A stretch of 19,420 nucleotides of DNA from an uncultured Porphyromonas sp. (GTDB lineage: Bacteria; Bacteroidota; Bacteroidia; Bacteroidales; Porphyromonadaceae), in NCBI GenBank assembly GCA_900546675.1, contig URDQ01000040.1, positions 1-19,420 of the forward strand, read 5' to 3'. Below are positions 1 through 7,990 of this stretch, piece after piece. Under the pieces are notes generated by a model. The model saw only the letters and a list, made by a program, of their open reading frames with translations. It had not been told where the DNA came from and did no database searches. Every line of letters begins with the position of its first letter. The first letter of the stretch is position 1. The position numbers and the translations under genes were made by a program.

Positions 1-111
1 ACTCGTCTCATCGTTACTCGTTTCGCTTTGACACAATGGACGCACGACCATGAGTTCATACAAATACTGGTATTACAGCGTCTGATGGCTGAACTTGTCG
101 TGTTGATGTGA
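1..111 (+). CDS. Possible 3' end of an upstream gene (partial)
   Basis: Frame 1 is open from the window edge for 36 codons to a TGA at 109-111, giving a tail that ends ILVLQRLMAELVVLM. The end looks like an amphipathic helix. I do not recognise a family. An open stretch this short can arise by chance, so the call rests mainly on position: the GC-rich inverted repeat that would follow or terminate such a gene starts three bases after the stop. It could equally be non-coding. Confidence 0.3.
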   Translation, partial: TRLIVTRFALTQWTHDHEFIQILVLQRLMAELVVLM

Positions 112-114
112 TTC

Positions 115-198
115 GTGTAGGGGCGGACCTGCGTATCCGCCCACAGGGCATACTCCGCTCCGACGAGGACGGGCGGACACATAGGTCCGCCCCTACAC
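115..198. repeat. GC-rich intergenic inverted-repeat element (REP/MITE-like)
   Basis: Two 28-nt arms (115-142 and 171-198) are inverted copies matching at 25 of 28 positions, including an unbroken 16 bp from the outer end (GTGTAGGGGCGGACCT). Each arm is also a small hairpin on its own: GGGCGGA/TCCGCCC in the left arm and GGGCGGAC/GTCCGCCC in the right. The element can therefore fold as one long stem or as two short ones. A 28-nt spacer separates the arms. There is no coding capacity. It resembles the dispersed palindromic elements found between genes in many bacteria, and here it could act as a terminator for whatever lies to the left. Whether it is multicopy cannot be judged from one window. 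Confidence 0.75.
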
Positions 199-236
199 AT
201 CGCTACTCGTATTGCTGTGATACGATAAGGTGTCGT

Positions 237-268
237 TTTGCTCAATCTTAAAACATTTCATATCTTTG
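237..268 (+). promoter_or_regulatory. Bacteroidota-type promoter for the T9SS protease gene
   Basis: A -33 box TTTG (237-240) and a -7 box TATCTTTG (261-268) are separated by 20 nt, matching the TTTG/TAnnTTTG consensus of Bacteroidota primary-sigma promoters. Transcription would begin about 275, leaving roughly 195 nt of leader before the protease start at 470. There is no other good match between here and the gene. Confidence 0.65.
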
Positions 269-469
269 CCAAAGGTATGGAATCCGATCGATTGTGAAGA
301 TTATAGAGTCAAATCATACTATCGACACTAGTCCACCGCTACGAAGGCATATGCGGTCGCTAGCGTGTGTTATGACTACCGCTAATCAGGACTCCACCGA
401 GTACCTCCTAGCTCACAATAGATAATCCTATTAACTACTTAAGCGACCATATAATACTAACGAAGAGTA
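269..469 (+). other. Long untranslated leader, no gene seen
   Basis: This stretch lies between the predicted promoter and the protease start codon. I see no convincing reading frame in it. It holds two short palindromes (GCATATGC near 347-354 and CGCTAGCG near 358-365) and only weak longer pairing. It matches no riboswitch class that I recognise. It is best described as a 5' leader of unknown role; a promoter closer to the gene that I failed to recognise is the alternative. Confidence 0.4.
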
Positions 470-3343
470 ATGAATCACCTAACGAATCGACTGATCTTAC
501 TGATCCTCATATCGCTCTGCCTCCTCACTGGAGCGAGTAGCGGTATCGCACAGCAATCCTTCGGTGGCACACCACAGCTTCTCGACGTGGGTGCACTACG
601 TACCGCAACGGCCAGCATATCACTTGCTCCAGACTTTAACCCTCAAGACCTGATGCGCCGAGAGAGTTGGCACGAGGGAGAGCTACATCGCAAGATTTAC
701 AACGTTGGCAAGGTTGTCCCCTGCTCCATAGACTTCGCCACTGAGGCGGAGCTGGTTGGCTCCGTAGCAGGCAGTGATATCTACCGCCTAGAGATAGATA
801 TGGAGCAGACTCCAGTAGGACTGAACCTATACTACTCCGACTTCTTTATCCCCCAGGGTGGACGGCTCTACATCTACACCCCAGGTGGCGAGCAGCTACT
901 CGGAGCCTATACACACGAGACGCATCCTAAGCATGGTGCTTTTGCCTCGGAGCCTCTCAGTGGTAGCAAGCTGATACTAGACTACGAGGCTCCCCGTGGT
1001 GCTGCAATGCCCTCTATCCAAATTAGTGGTGTAGGTTACCTCTACCGCTCTGTCATGCAGGCTAAAGTAGGGCATGGTATAGAGAGTGAAGATGCCTCTG
1101 ACCCCAACAAGGACAAGTATTGCCAGATCAATGTCAACTGCCCCGAGGGCGATGAGTGGCATGAGCAAAAGAGTAGCTCGGTCATCTATATGCCTGTCTT
1201 TGCTGATGGTAACATAAGCTGGTGCTCGGGTAACCTTATTAATAATGTAAGGGGAGACTTCAAGCCTTATATCCTTACCGCAGCACACTGCTCGGGCGAG
1301 GAGGAGACGGACAATCCTTCGGTGGGAGCGTTCAATGGAGGCTTTGGCATAGATCAGAGCAAGATGGATCAGTGGCTCTTTGGCTTCCACTATGAGAAGC
1401 CTCGCTGCAACAATAGTGACTATGGCTTTCAAACCACAAAGACACTCGCTGGCGCTACGATACGTACCTACACCTCCGTCTACGGTTACTCCGATGGTAT
1501 GCTCCTAGAGCTTAATGAAGAGATACCTCTCGACTACCGTGTCTACTACTCTGGCTGGAATGCTACGGAGCAGACTTGGCAGACGGGCGCTGGCATCCAT
1601 CACCCAGCAGGAGACGCAACCAAGATAGCCCTATATAGTGGTGGTATGAGTCTCGGGCAGTGGGTCGAAGGCTCAAAATGGGTGACTACCGCATTGGGAG
1701 GTCAGGATGATCACTACAAGCTGATGTTTGACAAAGGCAATACCGAGGGCGGCTCCTCAGGCTCTCCTCTATATAATGATGCGAAAGAGCAGATCGGTAC
1801 CCTCACAGGCGGAATGACTACACCCTGCTTTCAAGACGGCCTCTATGGTCGCCTCAGCTCACACTTCAACAAGTATAGTGACAAGGGAGATCTATACCAT
1901 ATGGATATGTACCTCGACCCCGACAGTACGGGGGTACTGAAGCTTGCAGGCACCTGGCGTGAGGGCTATGAGGTGCTCCTCTCCATACGAGAGCTACGTG
2001 GCAAGCTGGATCTGCAAGATCATCTCAAGGCGGAGCTCGAGTGGGATGCCGTACCAGCACACGCACAGGGCTACCCTATCAGCTATCAGATCTATCGCAA
2101 CGGCACACTCCTCCAGAAGGTGACAGAGACGCACTATACAGACCAGCTCACATATGATCTGACTGCTAGAGGCTCTGTACACTACGCTGTAGAGGCGCTC
2201 TACGATGTCGAAGGCAAGAAGATCTCTACGCCAGCAGCTTACCGCACGATCTATACGGGCAAGCTGGTCTCAGAGGTAGATGCGACAGTCCAAAAAGGGG
2301 AGCCTAGTGGCGTAACGGTCACCTGGGCAGCTCCTGTCAATACACAGACTATCTCCAAGATTGCAGATAGAGCTAAGATGAGTGCAGTGAAAGCTTCCTC
2401 TAAGTATATTGGTACTTTAGGCTTTCCTGAGGCACGCTACTTTGACAAGTTCCGCTTAGGGCATTCACCCTTTGATAAGCCTCTCTATGTACATCAGATC
2501 AATGTCCTCCCAGTAGCAAGCGCCAATGGTAAGCTGCACTACCTCTATCTACGCCAAAAGCTCAATGAGAGTCCTGAATACGCTCAGTACTATAGAAGTC
2601 CTAAGGAAGAGAGTGTAACTGGAGCACCTGAGTGGCTCTCGATACCGCTCAAGAAGCCCTTTAAGCTAAATATGGAGGAGAATCTTGAGGTAGGATATAA
2701 GATCCAGACGAGCTTCCCCCACGAGGTGTACATCGATACGAACTCTAAGGATAAGTATCTAGAGGTAGATGGTGGACTCATGTCAGGCGTCATATATGGC
2801 TCGTTTGAGGAGCTACCCAACTTTACCGACCAAGGCTATATGGCTATCGAGCTGGTGGTATCAGACAGTCCTACACTCAGCGGAGACACGATCCGTGAGA
2901 CCTTCACGCGTGGGCCACTGCCTGTCCCCTTCCCCGAGGTCAAGGGCTATGCGATCTATCGCAATGATGAGAAGATCGGAGAGACTGACCCGTCCATACT
3001 TTCTTACCAAGATGCCGATGGCAAGGAGGGTGACAACTACCGCATTGAGGTGCTATACGATGCTCCCGAAAAGTTAGCAATCGATCAGAGTATGACGAAA
3101 GGTCAGAAACCTTATCTCTACCCATCAGTGATCAGCGATATGGCTACCCTATCTGCAGCTGACGAAGCTCTATCGCTACAGCTCTACGACCTCTCGGGGC
3201 GCTGTCTCCTGACGCTACAAGGGGAAGCACTGCGTAGCTCTATCGACCTAACAGATCTACCTGAGGGCTCGTACATAGCGCTCATACGTACTGCGCAAGA
3301 GACCTTGACGCAGAGAGTTATGATTAAACGAAATCTACTCTAA
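470..3343 (+). CDS. Secreted trypsin-like serine protease with T9SS sorting domain
   Basis: The 957-aa product is probably a secreted or surface-attached endopeptidase of the lysyl-endopeptidase/trypsin (S1) type. A signal peptide (about residues 1-28, ending near GIAQQ) leads into an N-terminal beta-rich region (about 40-215). The protease domain spans roughly 218-490: the His motif is TAAHC (His273), the probable Asp is in SDGMLLEL (Asp342), and the Ser motif is GGSSGSPL (Ser430). Two Fn3-like repeats (about 505-595 and 815-870, both with an IYRN strand) flank a beta-sandwich-like region. The last 75 or so residues (LQLYDLSGR... LPEGSYIAL... VMIKR) fit a type A T9SS C-terminal sorting domain, which directs export across the outer membrane and is usually cleaved off. 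Lys specificity cannot be read from the sequence. Comparable proteases in Porphyromonas feed peptide-dependent growth, which fits the histidine-catabolic operon nearby only loosely. Confidence 0.85.
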   Translation: MNHLTNRLILLILISLCLLTGASSGIAQQSFGGTPQLLDVGALRTATASISLAPDFNPQDLMRRESWHEGELHRKIYNVGKVVPCSIDFATEAELVGSVAGSDIYRLEIDMEQTPVGLNLYYSDFFIPQGGRLYIYTPGGEQLLGAYTHETHPKHGAFASEPLSGSKLILDYEAPRGAAMPSIQISGVGYLYRSVMQAKVGHGIESEDASDPNKDKYCQINVNCPEGDEWHEQKSSSVIYMPVFADGNISWCSGNLINNVRGDFKPYILTAAHCSGEEETDNPSVGAFNGGFGIDQSKMDQWLFGFHYEKPRCNNSDYGFQTTKTLAGATIRTYTSVYGYSDGMLLELNEEIPLDYRVYYSGWNATEQTWQTGAGIHHPAGDATKIALYSGGMSLGQWVEGSKWVTTALGGQDDHYKLMFDKGNTEGGSSGSPLYNDAKEQIGTLTGGMTTPCFQDGLYGRLSSHFNKYSDKGDLYHMDMYLDPDSTGVLKLAGTWREGYEVLLSIRELRGKLDLQDHLKAELEWDAVPAHAQGYPISYQIYRNGTLLQKVTETHYTDQLTYDLTARGSVHYAVEALYDVEGKKISTPAAYRTIYTGKLVSEVDATVQKGEPSGVTVTWAAPVNTQTISKIADRAKMSAVKASSKYIGTLGFPEARYFDKFRLGHSPFDKPLYVHQINVLPVASANGKLHYLYLRQKLNESPEYAQYYRSPKEESVTGAPEWLSIPLKKPFKLNMEENLEVGYKIQTSFPHEVYIDTNSKDKYLEVDGGLMSGVIYGSFEELPNFTDQGYMAIELVVSDSPTLSGDTIRETFTRGPLPVPFPEVKGYAIYRNDEKIGETDPSILSYQDADGKEGDNYRIEVLYDAPEKLAIDQSMTKGQKPYLYPSVISDMATLSAADEALSLQLYDLSGRCLLTLQGEALRSSIDLTDLPEGSYIALIRTAQETLTQRVMIKRNLL

Positions 3344-3365
3344 ACACTCTAAGTAAGCAAAGGTT

Positions 3366-3407
3366 GCTGAGGGGGTACAAGAGTCTCCCAAGAGACTGCC
3401 CCTCAGC
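3366..3407. terminator. Intergenic hairpin after the protease gene
   Basis: A 9-bp outer stem GCTGAGGGG (3366-3374) / CCCCTCAGC (3399-3407) encloses an inner 6-bp stem AGTCTC (3382-3387) / GAGACT (3392-3397) with a CCAA loop. It starts 22 nt after the protease stop. No T-run follows, so it may be an imperfect terminator, an mRNA 3'-end stabiliser or a processing site that uncouples the protease from the next gene. Confidence 0.5.
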
Positions 3408-3448
3408 ACCTAACTCAATAGATTACAAACCCTAAACCAACAATTACC

Positions 3449-4912
3449 ATGATGAGGCTAACAAGATCTATATCTCTACTCGTGATCGTCGCCCTCTCAT
3501 CATATATATGGAGTGCGGCACAGGTAGACTGGGATGACGACGTATACTACGTCCCCTCTAGTACGCCCCAGCAGCAGAGTAGCTCTAACAATCCGTGGGG
3601 CGACGATGAGTATCAGTATGATGGGCAAGATCCTCTCGATGCTTACAACCGCCGTGGAGAGGAGTATCAAGGTGAGCGAGGAGGTAGCTACTCCTCATCA
3701 CAACAACCTAAGAAAGGGGTAGGCAAGTATAGCCGTCGCATTATGCGCTTTCACAACCCCGCTACAGTATATATATACGACTCAGACAATGTAGATGTAT
3801 ACTACAACGAAGATGGCACTTATGGTATCTACACTTATCCTGATCGTTACGACTACGTAGCTGACCGCTACAACCCTGTAGGTATCTCTATCAACCTGTG
3901 GAGTCCTGGCTGGTACCCCTCGTGGGACTACTACTATGACTATATGTGGTACAGCTCGTGGTATCCCTGGTACACGAACCGCTACCCCTACCCTTACAGC
4001 TGGGGTGGATATGGCTACTGGGGCCCTTCTATTTGGTACACCAATCCTTGGTCGTGGGGCGGTAGCTACTGGTACGGATACTATCCACACTACGGAGGCT
4101 ACGGCTACGGAGCTGGTTATAATCATGGATTTTGGGACGGATACTATGCTGGCTCTTACGGCATCTACGACCCATACTATGGCAACTATGTCAAGCCCTC
4201 GACCTACTACTCCAATGGTCGTCTAGGTAGTAGCTACTATGATCGGGGTAATAACAGCAACCCACGCGCCACACGTGGCAACCAAGGCACGCTCTCGGGC
4301 AATGCTCGTAGAGGTTCGCTAGACGCATCTGCTAATAGTCGCAATGAAGTGGCTGATAGGGGCAACTTTTGGAAGGATGATCGCAATCGTGTCTACGACA
4401 ATACGCAGGGACGCAGTGCTCGTGGATCGTACGATCAGTCTAGTGGCGCACGTCGTGGCTCCGCTGAGCAGTACGAGCTAGGCTCCGCTCGCTCTCGTCG
4501 TGGCTCCTACTTTGAGGACAATAGCACGATAAGACAGGAGCGACAAGTCTCCCCAACGAACCGCAACTACAACTCAGGCTCTGCTCGCTCTCGTCGTGGT
4601 AACTACGATGCCTCAACGACTAGCCAAAGGAGACGCTACGACACACCTAGTAACAACAGACGCTACGATGCACCAAGTAACAGAAGCTCTCGTAGCAACT
4701 CCAGCTCTTCTGTACGCTCTAATCGAGGTAACAGCAGCTGGCAGGGAAGCTCCTCTAGCTCCTCCGCTCGCAGCAGTCGTAGCTACGACTCTCCCAGCAG
4801 CTCTAGATCTTCCTCTGGTAGTAGCTTTGGCTCTTCCTCCTCCTCATCACGGAGTAGCAGCTCGTCTAGTAGCTCCTCTTCTTCTGGTCGTAGTGCTAGA
4901 GGACGCCGATAG
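3449..4912 (+). CDS. Secreted Tyr/Trp-rich protein with Ser/Arg low-complexity tail
   Basis: I do not recognise a named family. The 487-aa product has a signal peptide (about 1-24, SLLVIVALSSYIWSAA) followed by an acidic, Gln/Ser-rich stretch. A short segment (about 98-150) could be folded. Residues about 107-265 are extraordinarily rich in Tyr, Trp and Gly. From about 265 the chain turns basic and Ser-rich, with a near-exact repeat GSARSRRGSY (residue 345) / GSARSRRGNY (residue 377), and ends in an almost pure Ser/Arg tail (about 420-487, finishing SGRSARGRR). Two stop codons stand in tandem at the end. No T9SS tail, lipobox or membrane segment is seen. It is exported and mostly intrinsically disordered; a role as a surface, matrix or envelope-associated sticky protein is inference only. 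It lies between an exported protease and an outer-membrane barrel on the same strand. Confidence 0.8.
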   Translation: MMRLTRSISLLVIVALSSYIWSAAQVDWDDDVYYVPSSTPQQQSSSNNPWGDDEYQYDGQDPLDAYNRRGEEYQGERGGSYSSSQQPKKGVGKYSRRIMRFHNPATVYIYDSDNVDVYYNEDGTYGIYTYPDRYDYVADRYNPVGISINLWSPGWYPSWDYYYDYMWYSSWYPWYTNRYPYPYSWGGYGYWGPSIWYTNPWSWGGSYWYGYYPHYGGYGYGAGYNHGFWDGYYAGSYGIYDPYYGNYVKPSTYYSNGRLGSSYYDRGNNSNPRATRGNQGTLSGNARRGSLDASANSRNEVADRGNFWKDDRNRVYDNTQGRSARGSYDQSSGARRGSAEQYELGSARSRRGSYFEDNSTIRQERQVSPTNRNYNSGSARSRRGNYDASTTSQRRRYDTPSNNRRYDAPSNRSSRSNSSSSVRSNRGNSSWQGSSSSSSARSSRSYDSPSSSRSSSGSSFGSSSSSSRSSSSSSSSSSSGRSARGRR

Positions 4913-4927
4913 TAGACACTTCTAAGT

Positions 4928-4984
4928 ATGAGACTTGTATCATTAGCCACCGCATGCAGGTTCTGACTAATGGTCAAGTCTCAT
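4928..4984. terminator. Long hairpin between the Tyr/Trp-rich gene and the barrel gene
   Basis: A perfect 10-bp inverted repeat ATGAGACTTG (4928-4937) / CAAGTCTCAT (4975-4984) encloses a second pair CATTAG (4941-4946) / CTAATG (4967-4972) and an apical GCATGC. It begins 16 nt after the upstream stop and ends 28 nt before the next start. Only a weak T-rich stretch follows, so termination is possible but not proven; it could instead set the mRNA ratio between neighbours. Confidence 0.5.
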
Positions 4985-5011
4985 TCGTTTATACACCTAT
5001 ACTTATAAACT

Positions 5012-6628
5012 ATGCTTCGACACTATTTCATTCCCCTCATAAGCTCAGCACTCCTACTGATCACGGGGAGCTATCTTTCCGCACAGACTCATGACAATGC
5101 GCTACGCTTTAGCACCGAGACGCTCGATGGGACGGCTCGCTACCAAGCTATGGGAGGAGCCTTCGGTGCAGTAGGTGCTGACTATAGTAGCTTACGACAA
5201 AACCCCGCTGGACTGGGACTCTTCCGCAGTAACGAGATACAGGGTACCATTGCTTTCGGACAAAACCTCGACCAGGCCACTTGGTACGAAGAGCAATACA
5301 AGAAGGGACACACCGCTTTCAGTGGCAATATGTCTGTCGTGCTGGCAACACCACTCAGAGGGTCTGGCCTCACCTTCAACCTGGCTCTAGGCTTCTACCA
5401 GCGTCAGAGCTTCGCTCGCACCTTTGACGTAAGCAACCACCAGGTCACTAAATTCTCACTAGCTGACTACGCTGCCTTTATCACACCGACCAATGTTTCG
5501 TCCGATGACCTCCTCGGCAAGAACGCTTATGGTAGCGTCCCCGCCCCTTGGCTCGCCATACTAGGACATGGAGCTGGTTGGACCGTGCAGCGTCCTGAGG
5601 GATTCTACGAGAGCGCCTTTAACTACAGTGACAAGGGTGGTCTCTTAGGGCCGAGCAATTCGCAGCTACGGGTCAACGAGCGTGGTGGCATCCAAGACTT
5701 TGACTTCAATTTCGGCCTTAACTACAGCGACCGCCTATACTTCGGTCTAGGGGTTAAGATTAGTGCGCTAGACTATCGTATGAACTCGTACTACGGAGAG
5801 GACTTCATAGATAAGGATTATCTAGAACTAGCCAACGAGCTCCGAACCTCTGGTTCGGGTGCATCGGTTAGCTTCGGTATGATAGCTCGTGTCTCAGACC
5901 ACTTACGCCTAGGAGCAGCTATACAGACACCTACATGGTTCACGCTGCAAGACAACTACGTGGCAAGTGCCGAGTCTCGCTACTCCCGTGCTCTAGACAG
6001 CGAGGGCAAGCCTCTACCCGAGAAGGATTGGACAGTCAAGGATCAGACACCTAGCGATGCCGCTTGGCGTTACCAGCTACAGACTCCCACCAAGATTGTC
6101 CTCAGTGGCGCCTTCGTCGGGCGGCGTGGTATGCTGAGCCTAGACTATGAACTAGCTAACTACACAGGCATTCAGCTCAAGGATACCTACGGTCCCTTTG
6201 TCAATGATAACAAACTGATGAAGGATTACTTTACCCCGATGCAGAGCACCCTACGTCTCGGTGGCGAGCTGCGCATCTCTCCTCAGTTCAGTCTTCGTGC
6301 GGGTGGCTACTGGAGACAAGCTCCTATGAAGGCAAACTTCGATTCCGATCCTAAGCAGAGTGCCACGATCCCTGTCAACGAGGCTGGCACCGTGCCACAC
6401 TACGAGATTGTCGGTATGGGCTACGGGGTCACTGGTGGACTAGGCTGGCGCTTCTCTCCTTCCTCTTATCTAGACCTAGCGGTGGTCTATCAGGGACAAA
6501 AGTCTCACATGTACCCCTTCCCGACTCGCTACTATGGGGATAATGGAGAGCAACTCACAACGCCTCAAGCCATCCAGCTACAGAAGCACCGCATCTACGG
6601 GGTAGCTACTTTCGGCTTTAAGTTCTAA
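5012..6628 (+). CDS. FadL/OmpP1-like outer-membrane beta-barrel protein
   Basis: The 538-aa product has a signal peptide (about 1-24, ending LSAQ) followed by a segment typical of the OMPP1/FadL/TodX group in Bacteroidota: alternating Gly/Ala around YQAMGGAFGAVGAD (residues 44-57) and the NPAGLGL motif (64-70). FadL-family proteins form 14-stranded outer-membrane barrels with a plug and admit hydrophobic substrates. The rest is a series of amphipathic strands ending in Phe (FGFKF), as expected for insertion by the BAM complex. Its substrate is unknown. PorV, a T9SS component, belongs to the same broad group, but I see nothing specific enough to call this one PorV. The downstream gene starts 22 nt later, so the two are probably co-transcribed. 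Confidence 0.75.
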   Translation: MLRHYFIPLISSALLLITGSYLSAQTHDNALRFSTETLDGTARYQAMGGAFGAVGADYSSLRQNPAGLGLFRSNEIQGTIAFGQNLDQATWYEEQYKKGHTAFSGNMSVVLATPLRGSGLTFNLALGFYQRQSFARTFDVSNHQVTKFSLADYAAFITPTNVSSDDLLGKNAYGSVPAPWLAILGHGAGWTVQRPEGFYESAFNYSDKGGLLGPSNSQLRVNERGGIQDFDFNFGLNYSDRLYFGLGVKISALDYRMNSYYGEDFIDKDYLELANELRTSGSGASVSFGMIARVSDHLRLGAAIQTPTWFTLQDNYVASAESRYSRALDSEGKPLPEKDWTVKDQTPSDAAWRYQLQTPTKIVLSGAFVGRRGMLSLDYELANYTGIQLKDTYGPFVNDNKLMKDYFTPMQSTLRLGGELRISPQFSLRAGGYWRQAPMKANFDSDPKQSATIPVNEAGTVPHYEIVGMGYGVTGGLGWRFSPSSYLDLAVVYQGQKSHMYPFPTRYYGDNGEQLTTPQAIQLQKHRIYGVATFGFKF

Positions 6629-6650
6629 TCCTCTTTATATACACAGAACT

Positions 6651-7364
6651 ATGTCACTATCTTCCAAAGCTTGGGATCGTCTCCTAGACCTTGTCCTCGG
6701 TGCCAATATGGCGCAAGTCAATCGAGTCGAGTGGCTCACAGATGCACTCTATCCCTTTCTCTCTATCTCGGAGCTAGAGCAACTTGCCACGGAGCCTCCA
6801 CACCGCTTCCTCTCAGTCAAAGTACTGAACCATATAGCCAACCAAGAGATAAGTCGTCACACCGAACTCCTAGCTATGGGCTCGGCTGGTAGCAGTCTCT
6901 CTGGTTGCATCGCTACATGGGTCGGCATACCGACAGAGCTAGCGCAGTACAGTGTCAACCTCGTCCTCCTCATACAGAAGCTCGCCTACCTCTACGGTTG
7001 GGACGACTTCTACTCCTATGGATCCGTAACGACAGAGACCAAGGCGCGTATCACCTTTATGCTGGGTAGTATGCTAGGCATACGAGAGGCCGACACACTG
7101 CTCCGCAATGCTTCTCGCTCATATCAGGGACAGGTCTCCATAACGCCTATGCCCTACGTAGGTGACCGCTCCCCTATCGACAAGGTTATTGTAGAGATCT
7201 CGAAGCGTCTCCTAATCCTCTCTGCCAAGGGTGGCGCCACTGCCTGGATCGGTCGCAAGACTCCGCTCATCGGTGTAACCATCGGAGCCAGTACCTCTTA
7301 CATCCTCGTCAAGCCTTCGCTCGTACGTCTCAAGGTGCTCTTACGTGACCTGATGCAGGAGTGA
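6651..7364 (+). CDS. EcsC-like protein
   Basis: The 237-aa product resembles the EcsC family: a mostly helical protein with a Gly/Ala-rich hydrophobic centre (about residues 75-110, MGSAGSSLSGCIATWVGIPT followed by a helix that includes LVLLIQKLAYLYGW) and a second Gly-rich hydrophobic segment near the end (about 195-220, AKGGATAWIGRKTPLIGVT). There is no signal peptide. EcsC was named from the Bacillus ecs ABC-transporter operon but its biochemical role is not settled. Here there is no transporter next to it; it follows the FadL-like barrel gene by 22 nt and is probably its operon partner. The family assignment rests on general pattern and is moderate. Confidence 0.6.
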   Translation: MSLSSKAWDRLLDLVLGANMAQVNRVEWLTDALYPFLSISELEQLATEPPHRFLSVKVLNHIANQEISRHTELLAMGSAGSSLSGCIATWVGIPTELAQYSVNLVLLIQKLAYLYGWDDFYSYGSVTTETKARITFMLGSMLGIREADTLLRNASRSYQGQVSITPMPYVGDRSPIDKVIVEISKRLLILSAKGGATAWIGRKTPLIGVTIGASTSYILVKPSLVRLKVLLRDLMQE

Positions 7365-7381
7365 TTTCTGAGACTTCGGCT

Positions 7382-7413
7382 CTTGGGTGCATCTCAATAA
7401 ATCCGTACCTTTG
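7382..7413 (+). promoter_or_regulatory. Promoter for the DUF4494 gene
   Basis: A -33 box CTTG (7382-7385) and a -7 box TACCTTTG (7406-7413) are separated by 20 nt, the same spacing as the promoter at 237-268. Transcription would start near 7420, about 30 nt before the start codon at 7452. Confidence 0.65.
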
Positions 7414-7451
7414 CCCTACATCAATTTACTTTTTAGACGAATAGCAACTAT

Positions 7452-7904
7452 ATGGCCAATTGGTTTGAATGCAAGGTGACCTACGAGAAAATGGTCGACA
7501 ACGGAACGCCCAAGCGTACCTCCGAGGGGTACCTCGTACAGGGCGACACCTATACGGAGATAGAGGAGAGACTCACCAAGGAGCTCACGCCCTTTACCTC
7601 TCTAGGCGAACTGATCATCAATACGATCAAGCGGATCAAGCTCGCTGAGCTCTTCCTCTCTGATCACCCCGAGGACGACCGCTTCTACCGCTGCAAGGTC
7701 AACTTCATCTCGCTAGACGAAGCCAAAGGCATCGAGAAGCGCACCGCTGCAGCTATGATCGTGCAGAGCGACAGCCTGCCTAACGCCCTCAACCGCCTAG
7801 AGAAGGAGATGTCTACGACCCTCTCACCCTACGAGATAGCCTCCATCACCGAGACTATCATTATGGATGCTTGGCCGATAGACTTCTCTAAGCCTAACGA
7901 GTAG
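7452..7904 (+). CDS. DUF4494 domain-containing protein
   Basis: The 150-aa product begins MANWFECKVTYEKMVDNG and continues with a conserved-looking motif around EGYLVQGDTYTEIEERLTKE, which I recognise as the Bacteroidota-restricted DUF4494 family of about 150-170 residues. It has no signal peptide and no membrane segment; the alternation of beta strands with Glu/Lys-rich helices suggests a small soluble alpha/beta protein. A second copy of the same pattern (FYRCKVNFISLDEAKGIEKR, then VQSDSLPNALNRLEKEM) suggests an internal two-fold repeat of the fold. Function is unknown. It has its own promoter and a strong terminator, so it is a single-gene unit. Confidence 0.75.
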   Translation: MANWFECKVTYEKMVDNGTPKRTSEGYLVQGDTYTEIEERLTKELTPFTSLGELIINTIKRIKLAELFLSDHPEDDRFYRCKVNFISLDEAKGIEKRTAAAMIVQSDSLPNALNRLEKEMSTTLSPYEIASITETIIMDAWPIDFSKPNE

Positions 7905-7918
7905 TCCATTCCTATTCC

Positions 7919-7955
7919 GAGACTGTTACCTAGAGACAGGTAGCAGTCTCTTTTT
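7919..7955 (+). terminator. Rho-independent terminator after the DUF4494 gene
   Basis: A 13-bp stem GAGACTGTTACCT (7919-7931) / AGGTAGCAGTCTC (7938-7950), with one T-G wobble and a 6-nt loop, is followed directly by TTTTT (7951-7955). It begins 15 nt after the stop codon. Confidence 0.85.
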
Positions 7956-7990
7956 GTATCATACCAATCTTCAAAACTTCCCCACACATC

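Noticed and set aside
269..469. Riboswitch in the protease leader
   Set aside because: No conserved core of a known class was recognised and the local pairing is weak.
977..1432. 151-codon minus-strand reading frame inside the protease gene
   Set aside because: It is fully antisense to the His-motif region of a well-supported protease and its translation has no recognisable motif.
3782..4126. Minus-strand frame opposite the Tyr/Trp-rich block
   Set aside because: Its Val/Ile/Pro-rich translation is the direct complement of TAC/TGG-rich codons and is a composition artefact.
7956..7990. Promoter for yggS in the 35-nt gap
   Set aside because: TTTG at 7953-7956 has no acceptable TAnnTTTG 19-21 nt downstream, so I did not list one.
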